From: Neptuniibacter sp. CAU 1671
Lineage (GTDB): Bacteria > Pseudomonadota > Gammaproteobacteria > Pseudomonadales > Balneatricaceae
Length of the DNA stretch: 64,000 nt
Assembly: GCF_029222905.1 (NCBI RefSeq)
Contig: NZ_JARHUE010000005.1
Coordinates: 220,816-284,815, forward strand
Direction: 5' to 3'
The notes beneath the pieces are model-generated. The model did no database searches and was not told the DNA's origin. It saw only the letters and a list, made by a program, of their open reading frames with translations. Positions within the stretch are counted from its first letter, which is position 1. Each line of letters opens with the position of its first letter. A program made the translations under genes and the position numbers. Shown here piece after piece: positions 51,761-64,000 of the stretch.

Positions 51761-52309
51761 CCACACCCTCTGCAAAAGTTACAACCAGATTATCCACAAA
51801 CTTATTGCTTTTCTTCACCTGGTTGTTTTTTAAACTAAACCTATTTTTTTATTTTAAATCAGATATTTATTTTGGTTTAGTAATCTATATTTTTAAATAT
51901 GTCCCATAACTTAAATTTAATCCCCAACCCCTGTGAATAATCTGTGAGGGGGGTCATCAACAACAGGTCCATAACCCTGTGCACAAAACCGGGTGTGGAT
52001 AACATGCCATTCTGTCCACATCCTATCCTCATCTCATACACCAGCACGAGACAGGAGATATACGTAGTTTTCATTCCAATAAATATATGTTTTGGAAAGA
52101 TAATTTATGTTTTTCAACAGAAAAGACCGTGCTTAATAAATATCATAAAAATAAAAAAACCTTTAAAACGTTACTTCTTATTTAACTTCTATTTATCTAA
52201 ACCTAACCTGATTAAAAAATGACCATTCCTAAGCAGAGCCTGTATAGGTATAATCGCCTCCCTATTTTTTCTGCTTTATCCGTATCTTCAATTCAGTGAG
52301 GTGACTGAC
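51761..52309. other. Candidate oriC (mnmE-mnmG intergenic)
   Basis: About 600 bases with no gene. DnaA boxes: TTATCCACA at 51790-51798 (plus), TTATTCACA at 51932-51940 (minus), TTATCCACA at 51994-52002 (minus), plus one 8/9 site at 51978-51986 (minus) and a 7/9 site at 52012-52020. Between the first two lies 51831-51900, with 61 of 70 bases A or T, a natural unwinding element; a second A+T-rich stretch spans 52081-52220. This is the E. coli-type location (next to gidA/mnmG). Confidence 0.75.
52249..52254 (+). promoter_or_regulatory. -10 element of mnmG promoter
   Basis: TATAAT 56 bases before the mnmG start; no good -35 hexamer at 17 bases. Transcription from it leads away from the candidate origin, as the gidA promoter does in E. 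coli. Confidence 0.5.
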
Positions 52310-54205
52310 GTGGATTATCCTGATCAGTTTGATGTAATCGTTATCGGTGGTGGTCATGCCGGTACAGAAGCTGCCCTTGCAGCTGCACGTGCTGGCAGTC
52401 AAACACTGTTACTCAGTCACAACATTGAAACGCTGGGACAGATGTCCTGTAACCCAGCCATCGGCGGTATTGGTAAGAGTCACCTGGTAAAAGAGATCGA
52501 CGCACTGGATGGCGCTATGGCACGTGCCACTGATCGCGGTGGCATTCAATTCAGAACCCTGAATTCGCGCAAAGGCCCTGCGGTCAGAGCAACCCGCGCC
52601 CAGGCTGACCGTGTTTTATACAAGGCAGCCATTCGTTCGATTCTGGAAAATCAGCAGAATCTGCAGATTTTCCAGCAAGCGGTAGATGATCTGATCGTTG
52701 AAAATGAAACCGTTAAAGGGGTTGTTACCCAAACGGGTATCCGCTTTTTTGCTAAATCGGTTGTCCTGACTGCTGGAACTTTTCTGGGTGGCCTCATCCA
52801 TATTGGTTTGCAGAACCATAGCGGCGGACGTGCGGGTGACCCGCCATCCATCACACTGGCGCAGCGTCTGCGTGAAATGCCATTTCGGGTCGAACGATTA
52901 AAAACCGGTACTCCACCGCGTATTGATGCGCGCAGTGTTAATTTCAGTCTGATGCAGGAACAGCCAGGTGATACTCCGACACCGGTGATGTCCTATCTTG
53001 GATCGCTGCAGGAACATCCTCAGCAGATCAGCTGTTACATCACTCATACCAATGAAAAAACCCACGATATCCTGCGCAGCGGTCTGGATCGTTCCCCCAT
53101 GTATACCGGTGTTATCGAAGGTGTAGGCCCACGTTATTGTCCGTCGGTTGAAGATAAGATCATGCGTTTTGCCGACAAGGATCAGCACCAGGTGTTTGTT
53201 GAGCCGGAAGGTCTGACCACCCACGAGCTGTATCCCAACGGTATATCCACCAGTCTGCCATTTGATATTCAGCTGGCGGCTGTGCGTTCGATTCGTGGTT
53301 TTGAAAATGCGCATATCACCCGACCCGGTTACGCCATTGAATATGACTTTTTCAATCCGCAGGATCTGAAACACACGCTGGAAACCAAGTTCATTCAAGG
53401 CCTCTATTTTGCAGGGCAGATCAATGGCACCACCGGTTATGAAGAGGCCGGTGCACAGGGCATGTTGGCGGGTATTAACGCGGCACTGCGGGCGCAGGAA
53501 AAAGAGCAGTGGTATCCACGTCGCGATGAGGCTTATATCGGAGTGCTGGTTGATGATCTGATTACCCTTGGCACGTCTGAGCCGTACCGCATGTTTACCA
53601 GCCGCGCAGAGTACCGACTCATCCTGCGCGAAGATAATGCAGATCTGCGTTTAACTGAAAAAGGTCGCGATCTGGGCATAGTCGGTGAAGAGCGCTGGCG
53701 TGCGTTCTGTGAAAAACGCGAGGCAATTGAGCGTGAACAGCAGCGTCTGCAATCCACCTGGATTCAGCCAAACTCAGCCGAAGCAGAGCAGCTGACAGAA
53801 AAACTGAAAACACCGCTGACCCGTGAGTATTCCCTGTCCGACCTGCTGAAGCGGCCGGAGCTGGAGTACCAGGATCTTGCCAGTCTGAAAGGTGACGCTG
53901 TCGCCGATCCGCAAGTGGCCGAGCAGGTTGAAATTCAGAATAAATATGCCGGGTATATTGAGCGTCAGCGCGGTGAAATTGAACAGATGCGCCGCCAGGA
54001 AAATACAGCGTTGCCGGCTGATTTCAATTATGACCAGGTGGGCGGTCTTTCGAATGAGCTGAAAGCCAAACTGAAGCAGATTCGTCCTGAAACCATTGCG
54101 CAGGCGAGTCGGATTCAGGGTATTACACCGGCTGCAATCTCTTTGCTGCTGGTGTATCTGAAAAAACAGCAACTGGCTTCACGACAGAAAAAGGCGGTCA
54201 GTTGA
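52310..54205 (+). CDS. mnmG: tRNA uridine-34 modification enzyme MnmG (GidA)
   Basis: FAD-binding partner of MnmE. 631 aa. Dinucleotide fold [36 protein letters not shown], and [11 protein letters not shown] are family segments. GTG at 52301 is in frame but touches the ribosome site; GAGG (52298-52301) is eight bases before the GTG at 52310, and [15 protein letters not shown] matches the known N-terminus, so I chose 52310. TGATG overlap with rsmG. Confidence 0.96.
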   Translation: MDYPDQFDVIVIGGGHAGTEAALAAARAGSQTLLLSHNIETLGQMSCNPAIGGIGKSHLVKEIDALDGAMARATDRGGIQFRTLNSRKGPAVRATRAQADRVLYKAAIRSILENQQNLQIFQQAVDDLIVENETVKGVVTQTGIRFFAKSVVLTAGTFLGGLIHIGLQNHSGGRAGDPPSITLAQRLREMPFRVERLKTGTPPRIDARSVNFSLMQEQPGDTPTPVMSYLGSLQEHPQQISCYITHTNEKTHDILRSGLDRSPMYTGVIEGVGPRYCPSVEDKIMRFADKDQHQVFVEPEGLTTHELYPNGISTSLPFDIQLAAVRSIRGFENAHITRPGYAIEYDFFNPQDLKHTLETKFIQGLYFAGQINGTTGYEEAGAQGMLAGINAALRAQEKEQWYPRRDEAYIGVLVDDLITLGTSEPYRMFTSRAEYRLILREDNADLRLTEKGRDLGIVGEERWRAFCEKREAIEREQQRLQSTWIQPNSAEAEQLTEKLKTPLTREYSLSDLLKRPELEYQDLASLKGDAVADPQVAEQVEIQNKYAGYIERQRGEIEQMRRQENTALPADFNYDQVGGLSNELKAKLKQIRPETIAQASRIQGITPAAISLLLVYLKKQQLASRQKKAVS

Positions 54206-54843
54206 TGGCAGTGGTTTCGCAGGCAGATTGGACATCGGCTCTACAGCAGGGCACGGCTGAACTGGGCCTTGAGCTCAATACTGCGCAACAGCAGCAGTTG
54301 CTGGATTACCTAAATCTGCTTTTGAAATGGAACAAAGCCTACAACCTGACCGCGGTGCGTGATCCGCTCGAGATGGTTCACCGTCACTTGCTGGACAGCC
54401 TCAGTGTTGCTCCCTTCATAGAGCAGACTGCATTGCTGGATGTAGGCAGTGGTCCGGGGCTGCCAGGCATCCCATTGGCGATCTGCTATCCGGACCTGCC
54501 GGTTACAACCCTGGACAGTAACAGTAAGAAAACCCGGTTTCAGCTTCAGGTTAAGGGTGAGTTAGGACTAACTAACCTGAAAGTCTTTAACGCGCGGGCG
54601 GAGAATGCCGGGTTGGCGCCATTTCCTCAGGTGATATCCAGAGCATTTGCTTCACTGCAGGATATGATTCAGTGGACGGAATCACTTTGTTCAGAAAAGG
54701 GTGTTTTTCTTGCCATGAAAGGCCTGTATCCTGACGATGAGATCAACGCCTTACCACAGAAATTTGAAGTCAAACAATGTCATCCGTTGCGGGTGCCTGG
54801 TGTGGAAGGGGAACGACATCTGCTTGTTTTAGGGAGACGCTAA
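54205..54843 (+). CDS. rsmG: 16S rRNA G527 N7-methyltransferase
   Basis: 212 aa SAM-dependent methyltransferase (GidB). SAM motif LLDVGSGPGLPGIPLAI, then VTTLDSNSKKTRFQLQV and VISRAFASLQDM. Start ATG overlaps the mnmG TGA by one base. parA starts two bases after its stop. Confidence 0.96.
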   Translation: MAVVSQADWTSALQQGTAELGLELNTAQQQQLLDYLNLLLKWNKAYNLTAVRDPLEMVHRHLLDSLSVAPFIEQTALLDVGSGPGLPGIPLAICYPDLPVTTLDSNSKKTRFQLQVKGELGLTNLKVFNARAENAGLAPFPQVISRAFASLQDMIQWTESLCSEKGVFLAMKGLYPDDEINALPQKFEVKQCHPLRVPGVEGERHLLVLGRR

Positions 54844-54845
54844 GC

Positions 54846-55646
54846 GTGGCCAAGATCCTGACGATCACTAACCAGAAAGGCGGGGTGGGTAAAACCACAA
54901 CCTGCGTCAATCTGGCCGCATCTCTTGCAGCGACCAAAAAACGTGTGCTTCTGGTGGATCTGGATCCTCAGGGCAATGCCAGCATGGGCAGCGGGATTGA
55001 TAAACACACCCTCGAAACCACCATCTATGAAGTATTGGTTGATCAGGCTAAGGCATCTGAGGCGATCATTAAAAAAACCCCTGCCGGTTACGATCTGATT
55101 GGATCAAATGGAGATCTGACCGCCGCTGAAGTCGAGTTGTTACACATCCCGCGGCGGGAATTCCGGCTTAAGATGGCACTGATGGAAGTGAATGACGATT
55201 ATGATTTTATTCTGATCGACAATCCGCCATCGTTGAACCTGCTGACCGTTAATGCGCTGGCATCCTCCGCCGGTGTGATCATTCCGATGCAATGTGAGTA
55301 CTATGCACTGGAAGGTATTTCAGCCCTGATTAACACCATTGAAAAGATTAACCAGCGACTCAACCCTGGTCTGAGGATTGAGGGTATTTTACGGACTATG
55401 TTTGATCCGCGAATGAGTCTGACCAAAGATGTATCGAGCCATCTGGTCGAGTATTTTGGCGACAAAGTCTACCGTACAGTGATTCCCCGCAATGTGCGTC
55501 TGGCGGAAGCACCCAGTCATGGTCTGCCCGCCATTTTGTATGATAAAAATTCCCGTGGGGCGGTGGCCTATCTGGCACTCGCCGGTGAGTTAATTCGACG
55601 CACCAATCAAGAAGAAAAACAGAAAGCACCAGCAGAGGAAGCATAA
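54846..55646 (+). CDS. parA: Chromosome partitioning ATPase ParA (Soj)
   Basis: 266 aa Walker-type ATPase with the deviant P-loop NQKGGVGKTTT, LLVDLDPQGNAS and DFILIDNPPSLNLL. The frame continues upstream into rsmG, but MAKILTITNQKGG from GTG 54846, with GGGAG 9 bases before, is the true start. Works with ParB and the parS sites at 40.6 kb to move newly replicated origins. Confidence 0.96.
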   Translation: MAKILTITNQKGGVGKTTTCVNLAASLAATKKRVLLVDLDPQGNASMGSGIDKHTLETTIYEVLVDQAKASEAIIKKTPAGYDLIGSNGDLTAAEVELLHIPRREFRLKMALMEVNDDYDFILIDNPPSLNLLTVNALASSAGVIIPMQCEYYALEGISALINTIEKINQRLNPGLRIEGILRTMFDPRMSLTKDVSSHLVEYFGDKVYRTVIPRNVRLAEAPSHGLPAILYDKNSRGAVAYLALAGELIRRTNQEEKQKAPAEEA

Positions 55647-55649
55647 CCG

Positions 55650-56528
55650 ATGGCAAAAAAACGCGGCCTGGGCAGAGGTCTGGATGCACTGCTTTCCAGT
55701 GTGACCGACGTAGAGCATGCTGTTTCTGCAGGTGCCACGGAAAATCTTGAAGGCTATAACCGACTCTCGGTGAACCTGATTCAGCGCGGGCGTTATCAGC
55801 CACGACGTGATATGGATCCGGTGGCACTGGAAGAGCTGGCAAATTCGATCCGGGCCCAGGGGGTGATGCAGCCTATCATTGTGCGGCCGATCGATACTGA
55901 CCGGTATGAAATCATCGCCGGTGAACGACGCTGGCGTGCCAGTCAGATGGCCGATTTAACCGAGATTCCTGCCATCATCCGCGATGTACCGGATGAAGCG
56001 GCCATCGCCATGGCGCTGATCGAAAACATTCAGCGTGAAAACCTGAACCCGATTGAAGAAGCGGTTTCGTTGCAGCGTTTACAGGATGAGTTTGAACTGA
56101 CTCAGCAGGAAGTGGCCGATGCGGTAGGTAAATCCCGTTCTACGGTGACCAACCTGTTGCGTCTGATGAACCTTTCCGATGGGGTTAAAAAACTGCTGGA
56201 ATGCGGTGATCTTGAAATGGGTCATGCCCGGGCACTGCTGGCACTGGCGGACCCGCTGCAGTATGAAGCTGCTCAGGATGTGGTCGGCAAAGGCCTTTCC
56301 GTAAGACAGACCGAAGCGCTGGTCAAAGCACTGCAACAGGGCGATCACGCGGCGGCGAAAAAGATCAAACCGGAACCTTCACCTCAGTTGTCACAGCTGG
56401 CGTCTGAACTTTCTCAGCGTTTCTCAGCCAAGGTGGCAATATCGGAGAATGCGAAGGGGAAAGGCAAGATCACCATCAACTATGATTCTGCCGAAGTGCT
56501 GGAAAGCATCCTGCAACAGCTACGTTAA
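55650..56528 (+). CDS. parB: Chromosome partitioning protein ParB (Spo0J)
   Basis: 292 aa parS-binding CTPase clamp. N-terminal basic start KKRGLGRGLDALLS (ParA-stimulating), CTP-binding motif GERRWRASQMA, ENIQRENLNPIEEA, HTH domain (TQQEVADAVGKSRSTVTNLLRLMNL) and a C-terminal dimerisation segment. Three bases after parA. Confidence 0.97.
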   Translation: MAKKRGLGRGLDALLSSVTDVEHAVSAGATENLEGYNRLSVNLIQRGRYQPRRDMDPVALEELANSIRAQGVMQPIIVRPIDTDRYEIIAGERRWRASQMADLTEIPAIIRDVPDEAAIAMALIENIQRENLNPIEEAVSLQRLQDEFELTQQEVADAVGKSRSTVTNLLRLMNLSDGVKKLLECGDLEMGHARALLALADPLQYEAAQDVVGKGLSVRQTEALVKALQQGDHAAAKKIKPEPSPQLSQLASELSQRFSAKVAISENAKGKGKITINYDSAEVLESILQQLR

Positions 56529-56609
56529 GCCTTACTTCAGCCGGTTTACTACTTTCGCACGCTCTTGGGTCATTGGTTACGACATTAGTGCAAATGAAAC
56601 AACTGGCTG

Positions 56610-56638
56610 TTGTTTCGGGCCTCTTTAACCCCTATAAT
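56610..56638 (+). promoter_or_regulatory. Sigma-70 promoter of the atp operon
   Basis: TTGTTT and TATAAT with a 17-base spacer, 75 bases before atpI. Confidence 0.75.
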
Positions 56639-56712
56639 CGGCACGCATTTTGGGGTGTCTACGCGCTCCGAAATAAAGATCGGGCAGACAAAACGCAAGA
56701 AAAGGCGGAATT

Positions 56713-57138
56713 TTGATCAACACGGATCGCGCAAACCGACCACAAGGGGTGCACAGCCGTAATGTTCGTCGCCAGACCTTTCAGGTTTTTCTGTTCCAGG
56801 CAGGACTGGGTATAATCCTCGCCGGCTTAGCGCTGGTGGTATTAGGAATCCAGGCAGCCTTATCAGCATTCGGTGCTGTTGGGGTATACCTCCTTCCCAA
56901 TCTTTATTTCGCCAGCCGCGCCCTGCGTTTCAGTAAAGGCCAGACCGCACGCCGTGCCCTTGCTGAAATGTACGTGAGCCAAATATGGAAAATGGGTTTA
57001 AGTATCCTCGGCTTTGCAACGGTCTTTATTATGCTCAAGCCCGTTGACCCCTTTTCCCTATTTGGCACATTCATACTGCTGCAGATCAGTGGCTGGCTGA
57101 TGCAGCTGAAGCTAAACAAAAGATTCCTGAAACTTTGA
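56713..57138 (+). CDS. atpI: ATP synthase operon protein AtpI
   Basis: 141 aa, four hydrophobic helices, a c-ring assembly/Mg-related accessory protein in the family. YLLPNLYFASRALRF and the helix AGLGIILAGLALVVLG are typical. TTG start, preceded by AAGGCGG. First gene of atpIBEFHAGDC. Confidence 0.9.
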   Translation: MINTDRANRPQGVHSRNVRRQTFQVFLFQAGLGIILAGLALVVLGIQAALSAFGAVGVYLLPNLYFASRALRFSKGQTARRALAEMYVSQIWKMGLSILGFATVFIMLKPVDPFSLFGTFILLQISGWLMQLKLNKRFLKL

Positions 57139-57142
57139 CTGA

Positions 57143-57976
<834 letters not shown>

Positions 57977-57980
57977 GTGA

Positions 57981-58283
<303 letters not shown>

Positions 58284-58344
58284 GTAACTGCAAGTCTAAA
58301 GACTGACTTGTCGATTCACTTAATCAACCGCGAGAGGTAATGGC

Positions 58345-58815
58345 GTGAATATCAACCTAACCATCATTGGTCAGGCCATCGCATTCGCTATCTTTGTAGT
58401 TTTCTGCATGAAATTTGTGTGGCCACCAATTACGGCTGCACTGGCAGAACGCAAAAAGAAAATTGCCGAAGGTCTGGACGCTGCTGAGCGTGCCGAGCGT
58501 GATCTTCAGCTGGCTCAAGAAAAAGCCACTGAAAATATGCGCAAAGGCAAAGAAGAAGCAGCCGCCATCATTGAACAGGCCAACAAGCGGGCTAATCAGA
58601 TCATCGAAGAAGCCAAAGAGAAAGCTCTGGAAGAAGCTGGTCGCGTAAAAGCGGCTAAACAAGCTGAACTGGAGATGGAAGTTAACCAGGCGCGTGAAGC
58701 TTTGCGTGCTCAGGTTGCAGCTCTGGCAGTGGCAGGCGCCGAGAAAATTCTTGAAGCCTCCATCGATGCAAATGCCCACGCACAGCTTGTTGAAAAACTG
58801 GCCGCTGAGCTCTAA
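58345..58815 (+). CDS. atpF: ATP synthase Fo subunit b
   Basis: 156 aa peripheral-stalk subunit: one N-terminal membrane helix ([20 protein letters not shown]) then a long Ala/Lys/Glu-rich helix. GTG start with GAGAGG upstream. Confidence 0.96.
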   Translation: MNINLTIIGQAIAFAIFVVFCMKFVWPPITAALAERKKKIAEGLDAAERAERDLQLAQEKATENMRKGKEEAAAIIEQANKRANQIIEEAKEKALEEAGRVKAAKQAELEMEVNQAREALRAQVAALAVAGAEKILEASIDANAHAQLVEKLAAEL

Positions 58816-58829
58816 AGCGAGGTTTAACG

Positions 58830-59363
58830 ATGGCTGAAGTCAACACTGTCGCTCGGCCTTACACTAAAGCGGCGTTTGAATACGCGCTGGGTAAGGGTAA
58901 CCTCGATCAGTGGTCCGCTACACTCAATCTGGCTGCGGCTGCAGCAGGAGATGAGAAAGTAGCGCGTGTACTGAGCAATCCCGCTATGACGGATGCACAG
59001 AAAGGTGATCTGATGATCAGCATCTGTGAAGAAGCCGATCAGGCGGGCAAAAACTTTATTCAACTGCTGGCGGCAAACAAACGTCTGGCGCTGTTGCCTG
59101 AAATCGCAGCTCAGTTCAACAAACTGAAAGCGAATCAGGAAAAATCACTGGATGTGGAATTGACCACAGCCTTTGATTTGCTGGACGAGCAGCAGGAAAA
59201 ACTGGCTCAGGCACTGAAAACCAAGCTGGGTCGCGATATCACTCTGACAGCACAGGTCGATAAATCGATTCTGGGTGGTGTAGTGATTCGTACTGAAGAT
59301 CTGGTGATCGACGGCTCCGTTCGCGCGCGACTCGCGAAGTTGGCCGAAGCGATGAATTCCTGA
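58830..59363 (+). CDS. atpH: ATP synthase F1 subunit delta
   Basis: 177 aa stalk-cap subunit joining b to alpha. [17 protein letters not shown] at the N-terminus and [23 protein letters not shown] near the end are family signatures. Confidence 0.96.
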   Translation: MAEVNTVARPYTKAAFEYALGKGNLDQWSATLNLAAAAAGDEKVARVLSNPAMTDAQKGDLMISICEEADQAGKNFIQLLAANKRLALLPEIAAQFNKLKANQEKSLDVELTTAFDLLDEQQEKLAQALKTKLGRDITLTAQVDKSILGGVVIRTEDLVIDGSVRARLAKLAEAMNS

Positions 59364-59376
59364 GGGGAATAAAAGC

Positions 59377-60921
59377 ATGCAGCAACTGAATCCTTCTGAG
59401 ATCAGTGAGATTCTCAAGAAGCGCATCGAAAATCTAGATGTGTCTTCAGAAGCCCGTAACGAGGGCACAGTAGTGAGCGTGTCTGATGGTATTATCACCA
59501 TCCACGGTCTCGCTGACGTAATGTACGGGGAAATGATTGAATTCCCTGGCGGTATCTACGGTATGGCGCTGAACCTTGAGCGTGACGCTGTAGGTGCTGT
59601 TGTACTGGGTGACTACCAGGGTCTGGTCGAGGGCACCACTGCCCGTTGTACTGGCCGTATTCTGGAAGTACCTGTTGGTCGTGAACTTCTGGGCCGTGTA
59701 GTAGATGCCCTGGGTAACCCGATCGACGGTAAAGGCCCACTGGAAACCACTTTGACCGACGCGGTTGAAAAGGTTGCACCAGGCGTAATCGCACGTAAAT
59801 CCGTAGATCAGCCTGTACAGACTGGTCTTAAAGCGATTGACTCCATGGTACCAATCGGCCGTGGTCAGCGTGAGCTGATCATCGGTGACCGTCAGATTGG
59901 TAAATCTGCGGTAGCAATCGACGCGATCATCAACCAGAAAGGTACCGGCGTTAAGTGTATCTACGTAGCTGTGGGTCAGAAACAGTCCACTATCGCTAAC
60001 GTAGTACGCAAGCTGGAAGAGCACGGCGCAATGGATCACACCATTGTTGTTGCTGCTGGTGCAGCGGATCCTGCAGCAATGCAGTTCCTGGCACCTTACG
60101 CTGGTTGTACTATGGGTGAATTCTTCCGCGACCGCGGTGAAGATGCGCTGATCGTTTATGACGATCTGACCAAGCAGGCATGGGCATATCGTCAGATCTC
60201 CCTGCTGCTGCGTCGTCCACCAGGCCGTGAAGCTTACCCAGGTGACGTATTCTATTTGCACTCCCGTCTGCTGGAACGTGCTGCGCGCGTTAACGCTGAC
60301 TACGTTGAAAAATTCACCAACGGTGAAGTTAAAGGCCAGACTGGCTCCCTGACTTCCCTGCCTGTAATCGAAACACAGGGTGGTGACGTTTCCGCGTTCG
60401 TACCAACCAACGTAATCTCCATCACCGACGGTCAGATCTTCCTTGAATCCGACCTGTTTAACTCCGGTATCCGTCCTGCAATTAACGCAGGTCTGTCGGT
60501 ATCCCGTGTAGGTGGTGCAGCTCAGACTAAAATCATCAAGAAACTGGGTGGCGGTGTGCGTCTGGCACTGGCTCAGTACCGTGAGCTGGCAGCATTTGCC
60601 CAGTTTGCGTCCGACCTTGATGACGCCACTCGTGCCCAGCTGGAGCACGGTCAGGCTGTAACCGAGCTGATGAAGCAGAAACAGTACTCTCCAATGTCCA
60701 TCGCTGAGATGGGTCTGAGTCTGTTCGCTGCGAACGAAGGTTACCTGAAGGATGTAGAGCTGAACAAAATCCTGGACTTTGAAGCAGCACTGATCTCTTA
60801 CTTCAACAGCGAAATGGCTGACCTGATGAAAGATATCAATGCGACTGGCAACTACTCTGACGAGATCGCTGCCCAGTTCAAAGCCGGCATTGAGAAGTTC
60901 AAGTCTACCCAAACTTGGTAA
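59377..60921 (+). CDS. atpA: ATP synthase F1 subunit alpha
   Basis: 514 aa. Walker [15 protein letters not shown]; start [34 protein letters not shown] signature. Non-catalytic nucleotide subunit of the F1 hexamer. A long antisense open frame runs across almost the whole gene (a codon-bias effect). Confidence 0.98.
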   Translation: MQQLNPSEISEILKKRIENLDVSSEARNEGTVVSVSDGIITIHGLADVMYGEMIEFPGGIYGMALNLERDAVGAVVLGDYQGLVEGTTARCTGRILEVPVGRELLGRVVDALGNPIDGKGPLETTLTDAVEKVAPGVIARKSVDQPVQTGLKAIDSMVPIGRGQRELIIGDRQIGKSAVAIDAIINQKGTGVKCIYVAVGQKQSTIANVVRKLEEHGAMDHTIVVAAGAADPAAMQFLAPYAGCTMGEFFRDRGEDALIVYDDLTKQAWAYRQISLLLRRPPGREAYPGDVFYLHSRLLERAARVNADYVEKFTNGEVKGQTGSLTSLPVIETQGGDVSAFVPTNVISITDGQIFLESDLFNSGIRPAINAGLSVSRVGGAAQTKIIKKLGGGVRLALAQYRELAAFAQFASDLDDATRAQLEHGQAVTELMKQKQYSPMSIAEMGLSLFAANEGYLKDVELNKILDFEAALISYFNSEMADLMKDINATGNYSDEIAAQFKAGIEKFKSTQTW

Positions 60922-60991
60922 TAACTCGGTTTGAGTGAGTGATCTGCATGCAGCGCGTGCAGATCTAACACTAAGTCAAATAGGCGGAACT

Positions 60992-61855
60992 ATGGCAGTC
61001 GGAAAAGAGATTAAGACAAAGATTGCGAGTGTGCAGAGCACCCGGAAGATCACCAGCGCCATGGAAATGGTTGCGGCTTCCAAAATGCGTAAAGCACAGG
61101 ATCGCATGGAGTCATCTCGCCCGTACGCCCGGAGTATCCGTGGTGTAATTCAGCACCTGGCCAAGTCCAATCCTGAGTACAAACACCTGTACATGCAGGA
61201 GCGTGAGACTAAACGTGTTGGTTTTGTGATTGTTGCAACCGACCGTGGTCTGTGTGGTGGCTTGAACGTTAACGCGTTCAAGGCGGCTGTGAAAAGCATG
61301 AAAGCGTTCCATGATCAGGGTGTCGAAATCGACATCTGCGCCCTGGGCAGCAAGGCAGCGTCTTTCTTCCGGAATTTTGGCGGCAACGTTGTTGCAGTCA
61401 AAACCCATCTGGGAGACAAGCCTGAAGTTGCTGACCTGATCGGTGCTGTGAAGGTCATGCTGGATGCTTACGACGAAGGCAAACTGGATAAGCTGTACAT
61501 CGTATCTAACGATTTCGTGAATACGATGACCCAGAAACCTGCTGTCGATCAGGTGCTTCCACTGAAAGCAGAAGATGACGAAAAACAACTTAATCACCAC
61601 TGGGATTATATCTACGAGCCAGATGCCAAAGAGCTGTTGAACGGCCTTTTGGTTCGCTATGTAGAGTCTCTGGTTTACCAGGCGGTGGTTGAGAATAATG
61701 CCTGTGAGCAGGCAGCACGTATGCTGGCGATGAAAAACGCAACAGACAACGCCGGTTCAATGATTGATGAGCTTCAGATGATTTATAACAAAGCTCGTCA
61801 GGCTGCGATTACTCAGGAAATTTCTGAGATCGTCAGCGGTGCTGCAGCGGTTTAA
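60992..61855 (+). CDS. atpG: ATP synthase F1 subunit gamma
   Basis: 287 aa central rotor shaft. [20 protein letters not shown] at the N-terminus and the C-terminal [21 protein letters not shown] are conserved. An upstream in-frame ATG at 60935 lacks a ribosome site and adds 19 residues; AGGCGG supports 60992. Confidence 0.96.
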   Translation: MAVGKEIKTKIASVQSTRKITSAMEMVAASKMRKAQDRMESSRPYARSIRGVIQHLAKSNPEYKHLYMQERETKRVGFVIVATDRGLCGGLNVNAFKAAVKSMKAFHDQGVEIDICALGSKAASFFRNFGGNVVAVKTHLGDKPEVADLIGAVKVMLDAYDEGKLDKLYIVSNDFVNTMTQKPAVDQVLPLKAEDDEKQLNHHWDYIYEPDAKELLNGLLVRYVESLVYQAVVENNACEQAARMLAMKNATDNAGSMIDELQMIYNKARQAAITQEISEIVSGAAAV

Positions 61856-61879
61856 CGCAGGTCACAGGTTAAATTTTAA

Positions 61880-63268
<1,389 letters not shown>

Positions 63269-63300
63269 TTGCCTTTCGCTAACCTTTACGAGGTAAAAAT

Positions 63301-63726
63301 ATGGCTATGACTGTTCATTGCGACATCGTAAGTGCTGAAGAAGAGATCTTCTCTGGCCTGATCGAGTTCGTATCCGTAACAGGTAGCCTGGGTGACCTGG
63401 GTGTATATCCGGGTCACGCTCCGCTTCTGACGGAACTGAAACCAGGCCCTGTCGAGCTACGCAAACAGGGTGGCGAGCAGGATATCTTCTATGTGTCCGG
63501 TGGCTTCTTTGAAGTTCAGCCTCACAAGGTCACAATTCTGGCGGACACTGCACTGCATGCCGCTGACCTTGATGAAGCAGCCGCTCAGGAAGCACAGAAA
63601 CATGCTGAACAGCAGATGGCAGATCGTTCTTCCGAGTTTGAATACTCGAAAGCTGCCACTCAGCTGGCTGAAGCAGCTGCGCAGCTGCGTACCCTACAGC
63701 AGATTCGTAAGAAACTGGGTCGTTAA
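63301..63726 (+). CDS. atpC: ATP synthase F1 subunit epsilon
   Basis: 141 aa. N-terminal beta-sandwich ([34 protein letters not shown]) and C-terminal helical hairpin; inhibits ATP hydrolysis when extended. Last gene of the operon; terminator directly downstream. Confidence 0.96.
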   Translation: MAMTVHCDIVSAEEEIFSGLIEFVSVTGSLGDLGVYPGHAPLLTELKPGPVELRKQGGEQDIFYVSGGFFEVQPHKVTILADTALHAADLDEAAAQEAQKHAEQQMADRSSEFEYSKAATQLAEAAAQLRTLQQIRKKLGR

Positions 63727-63752
63727 GACTTCGTCCTTACAATCCACATCGC

Positions 63753-63782
63753 AAAAGGCAACCATCTGGTTGCCTTTTTTTT
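63753..63782 (+). terminator. Terminator of the atp operon
   Basis: AGGCAACC-ATCT-GGTTGCCT stem followed by T9. Confidence 0.92.
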
Positions 63783-63877
63783 GGCCATTAAAAAATGAAG
63801 CAGTAAGGTTCGCTACCAATGATCTGGAGCAGATGATTGTTCCTGCGAAGGCGAGGCAGAGACCAAACAATTAAAAT

Positions 63878-64000
63878 TGGTCCTACCCACAAAAAGTAGA
63901 CACTAGGTTATGCGCATTTGCGCTCATACTCTGCCGGACTGACATAGCCCAAAGCCGAGTGCCTACGTATGCGGTTATAAAATACTTCGATGTATTCGAA
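63878..64000 (-). mobile_element. Left end of an IS3-family insertion sequence (runs past the window)
   Basis: A terminal sequence TGGTCCTACCCACAAAAAGT, typical of IS3-family inverted repeats, sits 30 bases outside the stop of a transposase-like frame. The exact boundary (63878) is inferred from the TG end; no target duplication can be checked because the other end is outside the window. Inserted downstream of the atp terminator, where glmU commonly lies. Confidence 0.7.
63908..64000 (-). CDS. IS3-family transposase OrfB, C-terminal 30 residues (partial)
   Basis: Minus-strand frame reads [20 protein letters not shown] followed by [10 protein letters not shown] and a TAA stop. The YNRxRxHSALGYxSPxxYE end is the hallmark of the IS3-family DDE integrase. 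The rest of the gene lies beyond the right edge. Confidence 0.88.
   Translation of the reverse strand, partial: FEYIEVFYNRIRRHSALGYVSPAEYERKCA

Noticed and set aside
54777..54845. Upstream extension of parA
   Set aside because: Lies entirely inside rsmG in another frame; the GTG at 54846 has the ribosome site and the family N-terminus.
59446..60912. 488-codon open frame antisense to almost all of atpA
   Set aside because: No recognisable domain, low-complexity-like composition, and atpA's strong codon bias removes stop codons from that antisense frame; it is a shadow.

Overview
The window is about 64 kb of a gammaproteobacterial chromosome carrying the replication-origin neighbourhood: rpmH-rnpA-yidC-mnmE-mnmG-rsmG-parA-parB-atpIBEFHAGDC reading right, and dnaA-dnaN-recF-gyrB reading left. 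Moderate GC, single-copy housekeeping genes, a complete succinyl-transferase arginine pathway (ast), a glnK-amtB pair and many c-di-GMP/PAS proteins suggest a marine, heterotrophic member of the Oceanospirillales. This is inference from gene content and order; the genus cannot be fixed from the sequence.

Layout. 1-10.5 kb: 5'-truncated glyQ, glyS, an arginine-biosynthesis pair (argE-argA, minus strand), a CYTH triphosphatase followed by glnE, and an unrecognised gene. 10.5-20.8 kb: ilvE, a fused msrBA, RDD and MOSC proteins, a fasciclin protein, a soluble PAS-PAS chemoreceptor, a catalytically dead serine-recombinase-like protein opposite an unknown HTH-like gene, yaeQ, a PAP2 phosphatase that seems to start at ATT, tRNA-Arg(CCG) with an inverted 5'-half copy beside it, and a cytochrome c5. 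20.8-28.2 kb: rep, two c-di-GMP-type proteins with degenerate motifs, comM, ubiK. 28.4-30.7 kb: glnK-amtB-second PII, with a sigma-54 promoter in front. 30.8-37.9 kb: a tightly packed ast operon (astC-M20 hydrolase-DUF1338-astA-astD-astB) in which astE is absent and an M20 peptidase and a DUF1338 protein sit instead. 37.9-40.6 kb: cpxA-cpxR facing a cpxP/spy-like gene with a perfect CpxR box between them. 40.6-47.5 kb: two parS sites, a UPF0114 protein, gyrB, recF, dnaN, dnaA. 47.5-63.8 kb: origin candidates, rpmH to rsmG, parAB and the full F1Fo ATP synthase operon. The window ends inside an IS3-family element just downstream of the atp terminator.

How the parts work together. Two intergenic regions carry DnaA boxes (upstream of dnaA, and upstream of mnmG); the mnmG one also has an 87% A+T tract and is my preferred oriC. 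parAB lies a few kb from it and the parS pair about 14 kb away on the other side, the usual chromosome-segregation arrangement. Nitrogen and arginine physiology is well represented: glnE and two PII proteins (ammonia signalling), amtB (uptake), argA/argE (synthesis) and ast (arginine breakdown to glutamate and succinate).

The most interesting items are the astE-less ast operon with a candidate replacement desuccinylase, the pseudo-recombinase divergent pair, the double origin candidates, the ATT start codon, and the inverted tRNA-Arg fragment. I saw no CRISPR array, prophage or obvious defence island.
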